The notes under the pieces: model-generated
What the model was told of the DNA's origin: nothing
The model's input: the letters and a program-made list of their open reading frames with translations, nothing else
Databases searched by the model: none
Shown here: piece after piece, positions 45,426-57,984 of the stretch
How the letters are laid out: each line of letters opens with the position of its first letter
Position numbering within the stretch: the stretch's first letter is position 1
DNA from: Carex sylvatica
Taxonomy: Eukaryota; Streptophyta; Magnoliopsida; Poales; Cyperaceae
Reading direction: 5' to 3'
Length of the DNA stretch: 64,000 bases
Assembly (NCBI GenBank): GCA_964058845.1
Contig: CAXKVR010000034.1
Coordinates: forward strand, 620,001 to 684,000
Translations under genes and position numbers: made by a program

Positions 45426-45640
45426 TTATTGAGGATCAAGAAAAAAAAGAATTAAGTCCGCAATATCAAACATTGAATCTTTAGAATATTCTGAACTATT
45501 CATGAACATTATAGCAAATAAGATCAATACATTTATGGCTCCGACATAAATAAGGAGCTGTGCGGCAGCTACAAAATAGGAGTTCCTGCTCAAATAGAAA
45601 TATTTCAAATCCGTCTGGCACGACTATAGAAATTACACCA
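45426..45640 (-). pseudogene. ndhG: Plastid ndhG fragment (nuclear plastid DNA)
   Basis: A 60-codon minus-strand frame contains [19 protein letters not shown] followed by [14 protein letters not shown], a clear match to the central part of NADH-plastoquinone oxidoreductase subunit 6 encoded in plastids. It lacks the N-terminal and C-terminal thirds, and the ends read into unrelated sequence. The neighbouring DNA to about 46.1 kb may be further decayed plastid DNA, but I cannot assign it. Not functional. Confidence 0.85.
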
Positions 45641-46397
45641 GTAGTTCACAATCTAATCTATTTTAGGAGCAGGCATGTTGATAATCAAGTTGGTAAGGAT
45701 AACAATCTCGTTTCTATTTTTATCTAAAATATTTTGTACCTAAAAAATAATTATAGTAAAGAAAAAATTTGTAGCTACGCATTTATCGAAAATATTTGAA
45801 AAAATCAAGTCTTTGTGTATACTAGATTCAAATAACTAGCATAATTCTGATTTTTCCTGATTAAAAAAATTAAAAAAATAGATCTTTTCATCGTATAATG
45901 AAGTATCACATGAGTGGATATTCGATTTCTTTTCTACATCTAGGGTCAATTGATAACAAAACACTTCAATATATCAAATATTGATTCCAATGGTTTTTGC
46001 TACTAGAACCTTCTCAATCACGATTCTTGCTTTTCTTCTTTTATGATTGAACTTTTGATCTGATTCATTCAAAAAATGAATCCTAATTATTCTTTATTTT
46101 GAAAATGTATTCTATAAATTTGTGATAGAGATTTTTCTTTATTTTATAAGATACATTTTTAAAATGTTCAAATTTTGAAATATTCATTTCGAAAATCAAA
46201 TTGAGCAATATGCTATGCTCATTCACGGGCTTATGCTAGCCTATACATTAATGTCTATTAATGAAGATGAGCTAATGGAATTAATTATTCAAAGCATTTA
46301 AAGCATTGATAAATTGATAATCCAAATTGTGTTGTTGGATCACATAAGTTAACTTCTCCAAGCTAGTAATCAATGTGCGTAGTTATGATTAGTAAAA

Positions 46398-46479
46398 TTA
46401 AGGAGAAAATTGTTGGTTCATGATTGTGAATACGTATATTAAGGAGAAAATTGTTGGTTCATGATTGTGAATACGTATA
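46398..46479. repeat. 41-bp tandem duplication
   Basis: ttaaggagaaaattgttggt...aatacgtata occurs twice in a row at 46398-46438 and 46439-46479, essentially identical. Confidence 0.9.
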
Positions 46480-48160
46480 TATGCCGTAGGTTCCGTATGA
46501 TAGCAAGGTACGAAAATTCTTTGGATCAATTTCCATTTGAGGTTGCTTAATAGAGACAAATACATGATGCTTCTCCTTAAAGCTAATGAGGCGACATTAA
46601 CAAAAATAACTTAAAATTTTCCAATTTAAGTAACTTTCACACCCAATCTATCAATTAATTAATAACTGATATAGTAATAAGTTTCAATAATGAACAGTCA
46701 GGGGACAAAAAAATGTTCAGATGATGTATATATTTATAGATATCATCATTGTTCTAATTGAACTGAACTGTTTTATGATAAATCATTTAAATTAGCTGAA
46801 TAAAGTCATTTAACTGAATTATGACTTCAATATGCAAAATTTATATTGTTTGATAATCAAGCTGTTCTGAAACTTACAGATATAATATACATAAAGAAAC
46901 TTACAGATATCTAATTTCATCTATATTGATTTTTCATGTTCAACAATAGATTGATAACTATTCAATAATATACGGTAATCTGATCCCTTTTCTATATGTT
47001 GATTGTTAGTTGTACGTTCTTAATGAATTAACATTTGTGCATTACCAGATTATTACCAGCTGCCTGCATCTGATTGAGTCACAACATTATTTTTGTGTTG
47101 ATAATTAATTATATATATATGAAGGTATGAAAACTAAATTATATATATACCCTCTTTTTTGACGGTTGACTTATGCTAAATTAATTCAAAAAATTATAAA
47201 TTTTGCATATAAATTTATCACTCGTGAAGTAAATCGGTTTCAACAGATTGTAACATAATCTAGTGAATCTATTCATTTAAAATATATATATATATACTTA
47301 TGCATGATTTTCTATATAGTTTAAAGTAAAATGATTTGGTACTGTAAAATTGACTCATATGCATAGTATGAAAATTTTATATAATTAATCTCCATTTGCT
47401 TTTGATCATAACTTGAAAGTCTGACTCTACCTCCAATACGTGCTATTTGTTTAACTGGTTTTTTTTAAAATTTTCCCCAACAAATTACTGGTAGTTTTAT
47501 ATATTTTATGAACCTGGAAATTTCCTGATCAATAACCCTGTTGAACATTTACGTGGGCAAATACATGTAGAATGATTTGACTTCCTATACTTAATTCGAA
47601 TTTATTAGGTGGAAATAGATGTATGTACGGCAATGACGTGTCATCTGAACAATAATATATATTTGGAAATAGATGTATAGTAATAGTATGATGTACATGT
47701 ACGGAACCATATGGGCTATAGGCTATCAGCCAGGAGACTTGCACTTTTAACTATATTTCCTTGGCTATGACTAATCGGAAGAATTTTTTGCATTGCTTGC
47801 ATGATCGATAAACTCATAAACATAATTAATAGGATGATAGCAGTAGTAAGTTAATGTGATTAATTATTTGAGTTGCATACAAACAAGACCTCAAATCGTG
47901 GAATTACGTTTATCTTTGCCCAATACGTACATGAAGTAATGTATAATTAATTAATACCTTCCACCTCATCAGATCAAGCATGACTAAAATACTATATATT
48001 GTCAGTACCGAGCCCAAGTGTGTCAGGTGGCGCCACCACCGGCCTCTTTCCACGATTAAAATATTTTTCTACAATTGAGGGACACGGCCTTATACTTTGT
48101 AATTTAATTTTGTGAAATTCTTACAATAAATGTTCAACTCATTCTAGATCACATTGGCAG
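46480..48160. other. Intergenic with a half MITE
   Basis: About 47150-47260 resembles one arm of the 8048-8460 MITE (gacggttgacttatgctaaa...gtaaatcggtttcaacag). Nothing else recognised. Confidence 0.4.
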
Positions 48161-48164
48161 TAGC

Positions 48165-48720
48165 TAAACTTTGTAGTGGAATAGAAGTGGGTTCAGGTGC
48201 TGTGGTGGCAAAAGAAAGGGACATCTGGTCGTTGGTACCAGTTAGAGAAGATAAAGTTTAATCTCTGAGCTAGATAGCTTGCAAAAAGACATTTTACTGT
48301 TTCAATTTTTATTTTGGGTCACTAGTACAGAATAGTTAATAAGTGACGGGTTGTAAATTGACATCAATGATCGATGGTACCATTGATGGTGATAATGAAC
48401 ATTGGTGACAGTTGCAAACTATCAGTGATATGAATCATAGTGGCACTTTTATTAATTATAGATGGATTAAAGTTGAATGTATGAAAGACATACTATTACT
48501 GGATGCAGCTTCTGCCATGATTCCCCAAAAAAAAAAAAAAAAATAACATACTATTATTAGATATGTGGATATGGAGTTAATGAATTTATTAAACTCAAGA
48601 TCTGGTGCAAACTGTCCAATTTGAGCTCCATTCAAGCACCAAGTTCACTCCCATCTCAAATATCCACCTGTTCTAGGCCCAATATTCTTTTAGCCCAATT
48701 TCTTTTATGCTATGTCGAAC
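48165..48720. repeat. Dispersed duplicate, copy 1
   Basis: Two blocks, gtagtggaatagaagtgggt...ctctgag(...)gcttgcaaaa (48170-48300) and gtccaatttgagctc...gcccaatttcttt (48610-48720), recur in the same order at 57985-58455. The first block has a tRNA box B-like agtttaatctctgag. Its nature is unknown. Confidence 0.65.
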
Positions 48721-48949
48721 GCAGCATTTTTTTAAGCAAGTAATGGGTTGTATAGGGCAAGCAAAAAATGATCTTAACTCATGGATCGATCGGGATCAGT
48801 CCGTAACTTGATCACTAGCAGCTTCTTCGGCTCGAGCCATTAACGAGTTAGTTCATTACTGTTAGGTTAACGAGCTATGTCGAATACATCATTTCTTTTT
48901 CTTTTTTTTTATAATAAGGCTAGAGTACACTTCATTGAAGCAAAAAGTT

Positions 48950-49780
48950 TATTTTTTGAAATCAATTTAATACATCAGTTTAGTTTGATTTAAAAAAATT
49001 CAAAACCGATTGTACTGAACCGACCGAAATAATTTTAAATAAATTCACTTAAACTAATATTGATTCGGTTCATTTCTTAACACCAAAGCAATTGAACCAG
49101 CTCCAGCGAAAACAAGAGCTTCACGTGTTTGTTTTGCTTCCAGCCTTCTTTTGAAACCTTGGAAGCCGTGCCCAGCCTTTCCCTCCTTTTGTTTTGTTTT
49201 GAAACCTTGGAAGCCGTGCCATTTGCTCTCTCTCTCCCTTTCTTGACACTTCAATCCATTTTTCACCTTCAAAATTCAACCCATTACCCACCTAACTATT
49301 TTCTCTTCTTATTTCTCTTTTCTTTCTATTTTTATTTAATATCCATTTATTCATTATTTATTTTTATTTGGCCTTTACCTAAGAGGAGGCACAGAGGCGC
49401 TCTCTCTCAAATACTGACTTCTCTCTTGGATTTAACTAAACCCACCTCAAATTCTGAATCTCTTCAAGTAACCTCCCTTGATCTGTTTTTATACCCTATT
49501 CAAAAAAAAAAAAAAAATTGATCTTTGAACCTTATTCGTGTTTCTTCTTTTCTGAGAACAAATATGATTGTTCAACAGTTGGTGTGCTTTTTTTCTTTTC
49601 CTTTTTTTGAGTTTTATTGTTGAGAATTAATAATTCGGTTTGAACCGAACAAATCAAATAAAATTTTGATTCGATTCGGTTGATAGGCTAAAACGGTTCG
49701 GTTCTATTTTTAAAACCGAAATAAAACTTTAATTTTCCTATTTTATTTCAGTTTCAACTGAACCGAATCGATGAACACTC
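48950..49780. repeat. Possible hAT remnant and CT-rich stretch
   Basis: The right end gatgaacactccta is the inverse of a tagga(g)tgttca hAT-like tip, preceded by aaccgaaccgaat-type repeats; similar repeats occur at 48990-49070. In between, a roughly 23-bp phrase (gaaaccttggaagccgtgcc) is repeated at 49152 and 49201, and 49190-49500 is CT-rich. The 130-aa frame there is low complexity. Confidence 0.3.
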
Positions 49781-51113
49781 CTATTCTCGGCCTTGAGAGA
49801 GAAGCGGCCAAATGGAGATGTGAGAGGGAAAGTTGGGGAATTAGACGGGTGGAGTTAGGAGGGCTAAATAATTTCTCTAAAATTTAATTCGGTTAAACTT
49901 AATCCAAAGAGAAGGAATTAACAGTTTAAATATATATAGCAAGGGAAAATCGTTAAAGGTGAGTAAAAGATGGACGACTCGAATTTAATCAACCCCAGTT
50001 TCCTGCATCTACAGATCATCAACTTTTAATTAAGAAATACTTAACACTACAAAAGTATGTAAATTAAACAACTGCCGAAGTATCGGGCATGTCTTGTGCA
50101 GTCACAACCACCGGTTGATGCACATCTCATGGAACAAATGGGAACAAGATTCAATCTTCGCCACCATCTCACCTTGCTGCAACTGGCCCAGACACACAAC
50201 ACAATCATTCCCCTCAGCCCTTCCATCCCTTTGGTACATATACGTTACAAGAAAATAATCAATACTCGAATTGTATGCTCTGTTACAATCCCTTTGATGA
50301 TTTCTTATTTAACACAGTGAAAAAATTGTATCATACTGTTACAATCCTGTATCCTTAAGTATGTTGTATTATGCATGCCTCAACAAACCAAGGGAATTAT
50401 ACACTATATCCTGGCAAAACAAAAAGATATTTTCTGTCCGTGTCTCATTCCCTCATTTTCTGCAATGGATTCTTATACCATACCTGTTTCACTGTTTGAA
50501 TCTCTTGGTGAACCATTATTTGACACACGGTTGAGCCCAAAATTTATTCTTATTATCATGTTTTATTGCATTTTATTTATCAATTTGTTCAGTTTTAATT
50601 AATATTAGTCGAGACACAAGATACTGCACAAGTTGTTAATTATTGCAAAATTAGAGCACGAAACCGCACGATCTACATGTGCACAGAAGATCAAGAATAT
50701 CAAACCGAATGAAGAAACAAATTGATCTATAATATCTTGGCTATCGCTGCCAATTAATGCATTTCATTTGACTGCCGCATCAAATCTTACCAATTAATCA
50801 TATTTAGCTGGCGCATATTGTTTACCAATTCACTTTAATGGTGCATATTTCTTACCAATTCAATTACCATTTAAAACATGAAATAGAGCCAATTATTTTA
50901 TTGGGCATGTTAAAGGTTAATTTGATTGGCTGGCGCATCACATGAGCATTTATTTTCTTACCAAATTAGGAAAAACCTGGTATATACTCGTCTCTGGACA
51001 GAAATGAGATATCTGAACTCTAGCATATTTTATTTTATTTTGGGGGACACTTTGAATACTTGGGAGAATTCGGCCGGAGGAAATCAAAGAAAAGGGAAGT
51101 TCGGCCAGGAGTA
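49781..51113. other. Intergenic, nothing recognised
   Basis: No supportable gene or element. Short repeats of gctggcgcatat/accaattca near 50780-50860. Confidence 0.4.
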
Positions 51114-51287
51114 CGTATCTTCTGAGATATCTCAATTTTTGCGTGACCGACGTGTCCGGTGCCTATTCGGGGGTAGCGCAGGGGCCCAGTATTATTGAGC
51201 TTCGAAATTTGTGAAGACTGTATTTGAACGGTTTAGATTTTTCAAAAAGTCACGCAAAATTTGAGATATCTCAGAGGATATGAATTC
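51114..51287. mobile_element. Short MITE with gagatatctca-containing ends
   Basis: gtacgtatcttctgagatat...tttttgcgtgac at the left pairs with gtcacgcaaaatttgagata...ggatatgaattc at the right. The interior is cggtgcctattcgggggtag. Relatives are the interrupted copy at 15380-16215 and fragments at 7465-7525 and 32151. The exact ends are uncertain. Confidence 0.6.
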
Positions 51288-51559
51288 TTTCGTCCCGAGG
51301 CAAACCAAAGGATGCATAGAGCCGTGTTTGATTTAAGGGAGCCTTTATTCTTCTTCTTCTTTTATTTTTCTAATTTTAAATCAAATATGACTTGTGCTTG
51401 TGTTGAAATTATGCTTGGCTAAACATTTTATCTAGGGATATGGGAGTAACTTGATATTTTAGTTATGTTAATTTAGTTGTTTGAATTTATTTGTGGTTGT
51501 GATGTTGGATTGTTTATGAATGCTTAAATGGGTTGTTTAGTTATTTCTTATTTTATGAA

Positions 51560-52400
51560 GGGATCCACTAATAATAAATTGAGAGCGAAAGAAGAAATTT
51601 ATATTAAAAGTATCTTTTGAAATAGTGATAAGTATGCAAACAATACTAGGTAAATTTGGTGATGGACCGAAAGGAGAAATTGAATTGTTTGAACAACATA
51701 AACAAACTTTAGTATTCAGAGCTACGAAATTAGTCCAAAATGCTTTTGGAGAAAAACATGGATTATCAAATAGCTTAATGGGTTTAGATTAAAACTGATA
51801 AGCCACGAACGTAGAAGACCTATTTAATCTAGATATGATGCGAAGCCGCAAAAGTGAAAAAATATTTACCTTAGGATAACAACCCCTCAATAATTACAAC
51901 CCAAATATTAGAAAAACAATTAGAAATACATAATTAAAAGTATCATAGGGAAACCATAACTCTAGATACTCATTTTCTTTGATTTCTCTCATCATTTATT
52001 GTTTCTGAAATTCAATCTGCATTATGTTAATTTAAGTTGCATTCAGATAATTCGGCCTGCATTCAGTTTGGAATTCAGGCTGAGATTCTGAAATTTTGTT
52101 TGCATTAGTTTATAATTCATCATGTATTTAGTTAATTCATCCCGCATTTTTAGAATTCAGTTTAGAAAAAATCATTCAATATTTGATTGTCTAGATCATT
52201 GAAAACCGGTAAACCAGTATTTACAATACCTCTCTGTGGTTCGATACTCAAATTACTAAACGATAAGGTGGTGCGCTTGCAACCGAATTGTATTAGGTTT
52301 AGATATTAAATTGTTAAGCTATCAAAATTACATCATCTCCTCAAAATGGCAAACTAAAGCAAGAAGTTTTACTTATAAAGAATGACAGAGGGCAAGGTGG
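51560..52400. other. Possible decayed retrotransposon remnant
   Basis: A 50-codon open stretch at about 51627-51791 reads MQTILGKFGDGPKGEIELFE and onward to a stop. I do not recognise it. The phrase cctctctgtggttcgatact followed by ggtggtgcgcttgcaa near 52230-52285 resembles sequence seen at plant Gypsy LTR ends. Both points are weak. Confidence 0.25.
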
Positions 52401-52560
52401 CATTTAATTTGTCATGCACATGAGGGCATGTGTATATTGCTCCATGTTACAGGGTTGAGGTGTATCTCATTGTTTTGCCTAGTCACAATAAATCAACTTT
52501 CCATAATATAACTTATTGAAACATAGCTACATCCATATACATAATATTTTGTGGTTTTAG

Positions 52561-53268
52561 GTGGCAAATATACTTCTGGCTCATGCTGGAAGGGGAGGGA
52601 ATGGAGTTGTGATGGAAGTTGCAGCCGAGATTGCACGTGCATGGTTGGCGCCACTTCTTGACACTGCATGTGACCGTCTTGCTTTTGTTTTGCAAAGCTT
52701 AGCCGCACTTATGAGACTCAGTGTAAGTATTGATCCCTTGATGTTACGTGTTTTTTGTACGTCACTTGTATAATAACAAATCAGGTTTATTTATCTTCAA
52801 TATTATGGCTTGAACTAGTTGAGTCCTAATTTGAGACCATGGCAGGAATAAACATCATCAGCCCAGATGATTTAGTAAACTGTAAAAGTAAAAAATAAAA
52901 AATAAAAAATAAAAGAAAGAATAATCAAGCTAGTAGCCTTTGATGGATCGGGCAAAAGATGGTGGTATTGCTGGTACACCAACAATAGTTATAATTCTGG
53001 AACGGTGTTTATTACTTTCTTTAGTGCCCTTTTTAACACATCTCATGTTCACTTAATATGCGCTTCGATCGTCATATTGTCAGATCAACAGAACACAGAA
53101 GACATGGAGGGATATGTAGGTTTTCTGGCTGCCTTACGGTGTACATATAGTAATTTCATAAGAAACTTATCAAAGGAGTGCAAAAAACTGGTACGGCACC
53201 ACCTTGACTCAGTCACAAGCCCCTACTCCCATATTTGCTACGAGCCTGAATCAAACCCAATCCACTAG
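52561..53268 (+). pseudogene. ARC5/DRP5A-like (chloroplast-division dynamin) gene fragment
   Basis: Exon-like piece 1 (about 52561-52720) is preceded by an acceptor (tttag) and followed by a donor. It reads LLAHAGRGGNGVVMEVAAEI and then ARAWLAPLLDTACDRLAFVL. Piece 2 (about 53084-53268), after an acceptor tgtcag, reads DMEGYVGFLAALRCTYSNFI and then CKKLVRHHLDSVTSPYSHIC. From memory of the family, both match the region of the ARC5/DRP5A dynamin-like GTPase between the middle and GED parts. The GTPase domain is absent from the window, and piece 2 runs into a stop soon after. It is most likely a captured or relic fragment, not a whole gene. Confidence 0.62.
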
Positions 53269-53516
53269 GTTGCCCACATTGACATTGCATAGTCTAGGCA
53301 AATATATATAGTTCAAGTTGTATTGTTTTAGGGGAGAAGTAAGATTTCGGGTTTTATTTGTGTTCTTCCATTATTTGTCCTTGTTGTTGTATCTTGTTTG
53401 GCATTATGTAACAACAGCTTGCTGGTCACTTTATGCATATGTTTTTCTTTTGTTGACAAACTTATCTTTGTTGCTTGACATGTCTTGTATTTGTTCATCC
53501 TTTTTGCCTCTCTACT

Positions 53517-53676
53517 TAGGTTCTTCAATTCACACGATAGAGAATTCCATGTGGCATCTCTACCATATAAACCTGATTTTAAAGTCATGCCAGAAGGCTG
53601 GGATGGGTCCACCAGAGATCCTGACGAGGTGCTATATGAAATTTCCATGAAAGAAGATCAGATGCTCGCTCTATGA
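53517..53676 (+). other. Unrecognised exon-like open stretch
   Basis: After an acceptor-like tacttag, 50 codons read NSHDREFHVASLPYKPDFKV and onward to EISMKEDQMLAL and a stop. The composition looks protein-like, but I do not recognise the family. It may be the last exon of another captured gene piece or part of the same relic as 52561-53268. Confidence 0.3.
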
Positions 53677-53679
53677 AGA

Positions 53680-54184
53680 ATTTGTACAGCGACTCGAGTT
53701 CAACAAAAAGAAGGCAAACACTTATGTATATATAGTTACAATTCTATATTAGGGAGTTTTTGAAAATTGTAATTTCTTTTAGTTAAGTTGAGATTCGAAT
53801 ATTAAAATTAAGCTTTTGTAATGCATAGGCTAACTACAGTAGTGAATGCATAATGATTGAATAGAGATTTTGAATTTAAAATTATCATTTCTTATACATT
53901 ATTGTAAAAAATTTAGGTACTTTAGTCTAATGAGGGGCAAGGGATATTGATAGTAATAGTTTGGAGGTGTAATTGTTAGGTTCCAGACTGTTTGGTACCA
54001 GTAATGGCAACATTGGTACCAAAAAGTTGGTGGCTTTCTTATCTACTGCATTAATTTCTTGTACTGAGCTGGGATGATTAATGTTTTTTTTGGTGTTCAG
54101 GTCCGATTCGAGCAAGCTTTGCTAGGTCTAGTTTCTTAGTAATGAATGTATGTGTAATGCCATCTTAATTAGGGTTAAGTACAC
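53680..54184. other. Intergenic, nothing recognised
   Basis: AT-rich. No supportable gene. Confidence 0.4.
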
Positions 54185-54870
54185 TGACTAGAAGTAGTAA
54201 AGTAGTATCTAGATGCAAAATAAAAAAAATTGAAAAAAATTAAAATTTGAATTTTGTATACCGTTTTATAGTATTCAACAAAACTGTTAACAGAGTCATG
54301 TGATAAGCTTTACATAATTCAAAACAATTGAAAGTAGCATCTAGATGCAAATTTTAGAAAAATAAAATTTGAAACTTTTTTTTTACAGTATTCAACGAAA
54401 TTGTCTACAAAGTTATGTGATCAGGTCTACAGAATTCAAAACAATTGAAAGTAGCATTTAGATACAAATTTAAAAATATAAAATTTGAAAATAATTTTTG
54501 TTTTTAAAAATTAAAATTTGATATTTTTTTTACTGGTTTACAGGATTCAACGAAACTATCTACAGAGTCATGTGATAAGGTTTATAGAATTCAAAAAATA
54601 TATAATTTGAATTTCTTTTTATCGATTTATTGTATTCAACGAAACTGTCTACAGAGTTATGTGATAAGATTTATAGAATTCAAAACAACTGAAAGTATCA
54701 TTTAGATGCAAATTAAAAATAAAAATTTGAAAAATAAAAAATTGAATGTTTTTTACTGGTTTACAGGATTCAATGAAACTATTTACAGAGTTATGTGATA
54801 AGGTTTACCGAATTCAAAATAATTAAAAGTAGTATCTAGAAGGAGATTTAGGAAAAAAAAATTTGGAGAA
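54185..54870. repeat. Degenerate ~120-bp tandem repeats
   Basis: The phrase gaaagtagcatctagatgca and its variants occur near 54205, 54336, 54452, 54693 and 54828. Between them lie acaggattcaacgaaactgt and tatgtgataaggtttacaga variants. A poly-A/T-rich stretch with gaaaaaaaatttggag repeats follows to about 55080. Confidence 0.75.
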
Positions 54871-55270
54871 AATTTTTTTGAAAAAAAATTTGGAGAAAAT
54901 TTTTTTGAAAAAAAATTCGAATTTTTTTTACAATATGTTTACATAATTTTGAAGTGGTCCTGATTAGTTATTAAAATTTTAAAAAAAAATTGTAGAAAAA
55001 AAATTTTGGAAAAAATTTTTGAAATTTTTTTTTGAAATATTTTGAAAAAAAAAGTTTGAATTTTTTTTTTTTTACATATATCTATTTACAAAATTTTAAA
55101 GTGGTCATAGCTAATTATTAGTTTTGAAAAGCTGTTAGAGATTTTCTAGATGTGGTCCTGGTCAAAGGTCTAAAAGTGATCCCGGTCAAGCAGTTAAAGT
55201 TGTTAAAGTAGAGGTTAAAGTGGTAGTTAAAGTGGAGGTTGAAGTGGTAATTAAAGTGGAAGTTATTGGG

Positions 55271-56164
55271 TATCACACAGAAATGAAAAGTTTTATGTTG
55301 ACAGGATTCGTTGAATTAGTTTGCAAGATTTAGTATTGAAGTTTACTGAATTCGCTTCATTTGTTTGTAGAATTTTAGAAAATATCTGGGGATTTTTGGG
55401 AGACTATTAGCTGCTTCCTTAAAAATATTAATTAAATGTAATATAATATTAATTTAAATATTATATTAGTGTAATAATTATTTTATTCATTTTATTCATC
55501 ACTATTCCAAATACACAATTCAAACGACATTTTTACTAATCTGAATAGTTCAAAATTAGTACTATTTTCAAACCACTCAAATTAGCGCTATTTTCAACTA
55601 TTAACTAAAAATTCACTATTATTGCACTAATAACTAATACTTGCACAATCCAAATGTAGACTCTGTTGGGGATGGGTCAGCATTACCGGCTCTTTAAATT
55701 AGTTCGCCTAGTGGTTTTTATCTCTTCTTTGGTATCTTTTTTTATCAAGCTTCTAATAGCTAGCTATAGTGCAACTATAGTGATTTTGGACCTAGAAAGC
55801 TAAGCTACGGACTAAAACTGCGCTAATCAAGCTACGGTCGTTATAGCGGTAATAGCGGTCCGCTATAGCGCGTAGCGGCAATAGTGGTCCGCTATGTTAC
55901 ATGGAGTTATGATTTTACAATTTTTTTTTTTTTAAAAACATGATTTTGCAATTTTAATGGGCCTTAATGTTCAGACTTTTTTAACTTTATCAAGCTATAT
56001 CAATACAATGGAACATGTGCGGGCTATACCGCTATATCAATTAAATTTTGGGAAGCGTCTAATTGTCCAGAGACATTTGTCCACCATTTGTCCACATAAA
56101 AACTGTCATTTGACATGTGCAAATCCTGTAAATTTAATGAGTTTGGCTAGTATAACATCAGTGT
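55271..56164. other. Intergenic with a hAT-like palindromic fragment
   Basis: 55800-55905 contains ttatagcggtaatagcggtc and cgctatagcg palindromes, like hAT MITEs of other plants, but termini were not found. The rest is unrecognised. Confidence 0.35.
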
Positions 56165-56345
56165 TATTTCAGTCTATATAACACCAACTTCAAAACCTAT
56201 CAAATCGAGTTCAAATGGTGAATCCAAACCGTTCAAACCGATCTACTTCATAAGTTGTGCGTTTACATATAAAATTTATAAGTTTTTGAGTTTATCTGGT
56301 ATCAAGTCAAGCGGTCAAATGTTTGAGTTTTTAAATTAATAACAA
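56165..56345. repeat. Half copy of the 8048-8460 MITE family
   Basis: tcaaatcgagttcaaatggtgaatcc...tcaagtcaagcggtcaaa parallels the left arm of the complete MITE (tcaaatcgatttcaaatgat...tcaagtggtcaaaa). The other arm is missing. Confidence 0.55.
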
Positions 56346-57532
56346 TATACCAAACCAATTTATAAATCTCATTTTGGAGATAATCAAAGTTATGGTCCAT
56401 GGTTATAGGTAATGAGTATTTAGGTCGGGTGTTGTAAAAAATCCCGTCATTATTGTACATTATTTCTCCTATAACAAAAATTCTCACGTAGATAATGGTC
56501 ATTTTTTTTTTTTGATTAGTCTGAATAACAAATTACAATTTAAAAAAATAATAGTACTATAAGTACAACATAATTTCATAAATTAAGTAGTTTCTAAATT
56601 ATTTATAAAAAACAAATTAATTTTCTGAATTAAATAAAATTAATTATAATAAATTAATAAACTACAATTTATAACAAATTAAATAATAAGTAACATTCTT
56701 TCTCCATTACTTTTGAGTTTTATTTATAACAAGAATGAACATTTGTCAATTTATTTATTTATAAGTTGGTTAAAAAAAAAGTGGTACATATCGAATAACC
56801 GTAATATATGCAAATATATTGGTTATTGTATAATATGTCGTATTTTGGTTGAAAATCATATTTTAAAATCTTCTTCTCAAACAAGAATATTTCAAAAATC
56901 AATAGTTAAAAATTAATTATAAAAAAAACTTACTTTTTCTCTCTCTTTTTTTCTTCCGTTCGTCTCTCTGTTTGAGGGCGCTTCGTTTTTTCTCCTTTCA
57001 TCTCTCCGTCAGAGTATATATAGCAGATTTCTAAACTGAGGAGTGAACAACCGGGTGACTTTCCGGTATTCCAAAAAAGGACTTTTATCTCATTTTCGGT
57101 ACGCCATTAACCGGTTCTTATTTTCTAGTATACCACTAACCAGACTAAAAAACCAGTTAACCAATAACCGGACCCTTAGTTATTTTCTGGTATACCATTA
57201 ACCGGATACTTTTACCAAATTCGAGAACTGGAGGAGCGGAAAGAATGGATATTTCTGGTTAGTGGTTAATCGGTTTGGACAGAAATCAAAATTTAGTAAA
57301 AAAAAGGGGTAGTTTTCATAATTTATTAATTATTTTGGGTATTTATAAAAATTTCGGTATCCGTTATATATATATGGTCCGAGATTTAAAACAAAATTTG
57401 ATGTGAAGCACAAATTTTTTAGTTTCAATTATTTACAAGGTCTAGGTAACAAACATGAACAAAAAGAAGTCTTTTTTGAAGTACATATATGTCAATTCCT
57501 AATTGTTATTTAATTTTTGGGCATGCTATAGC
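56346..57532. other. Intergenic, nothing recognised
   Basis: AT-rich. Repeated (t)accattaaccgg motifs at 57100-57250 may be a decayed repeat. Confidence 0.35.
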
Positions 57533-57902
57533 CAGGGCGAACCCAGCATAGAACAGCGGGGGACAGTCGTCTTCTTTAAATTTCGAGTTTTAGTGGCGAT
57601 CTATCGATACCGATCGACTTTGTCCTCCTTTGGAATTTTTTTGCCCCCTCTGAATGTTTGATTTGTAATTCATATTAAATTTAGTGTTAAAATCAAAATA
57701 AATTTCATAAATTATGATTGATAATTAGAATTATAAGTTAAAGCATAAGAAATTACAAGTCAGAGCATTATAAAATATAAGTCAAACCATTATTTTTTTA
57801 TCGAGTACCCAATTAGTTAATGGGTGTAAATTCGATAAGCTATTTAAACCTGATTTGATATTTTTTTGCCCCTCTCTGATGAAAATTCTAGATCTGTCCC
57901 TG
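57533..57902. mobile_element. hAT-like MITE (370 bp)
   Basis: cagggcgaacccag at the left pairs imperfectly with ctagatctgtccctg at the right. The flanks gctatagc and actacagc agree at 6 of 8 bases. The interior includes ttgccccctctgaatgttt and tttgcccctctctgatgaaa near the two ends. Confidence 0.5.
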
Positions 57903-57984
57903 ACTACAGCATCCGTATGCTTGGGGCTTTGGATCAGACGGTCTCAAGTTGATAAGAAATTTGATCAATAACAGCCACTGATCA

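Noticed and set aside
49129..49521. 130-aa plus-strand gene
   Set aside because: CT-rich DNA coding mostly for Phe, Leu and Ser, with an internal 23-bp duplication. No domain.
50926..51198. 90-aa plus-strand gene
   Set aside because: Part of the frame is MITE sequence (51114-51287). The remainder is unremarkable.
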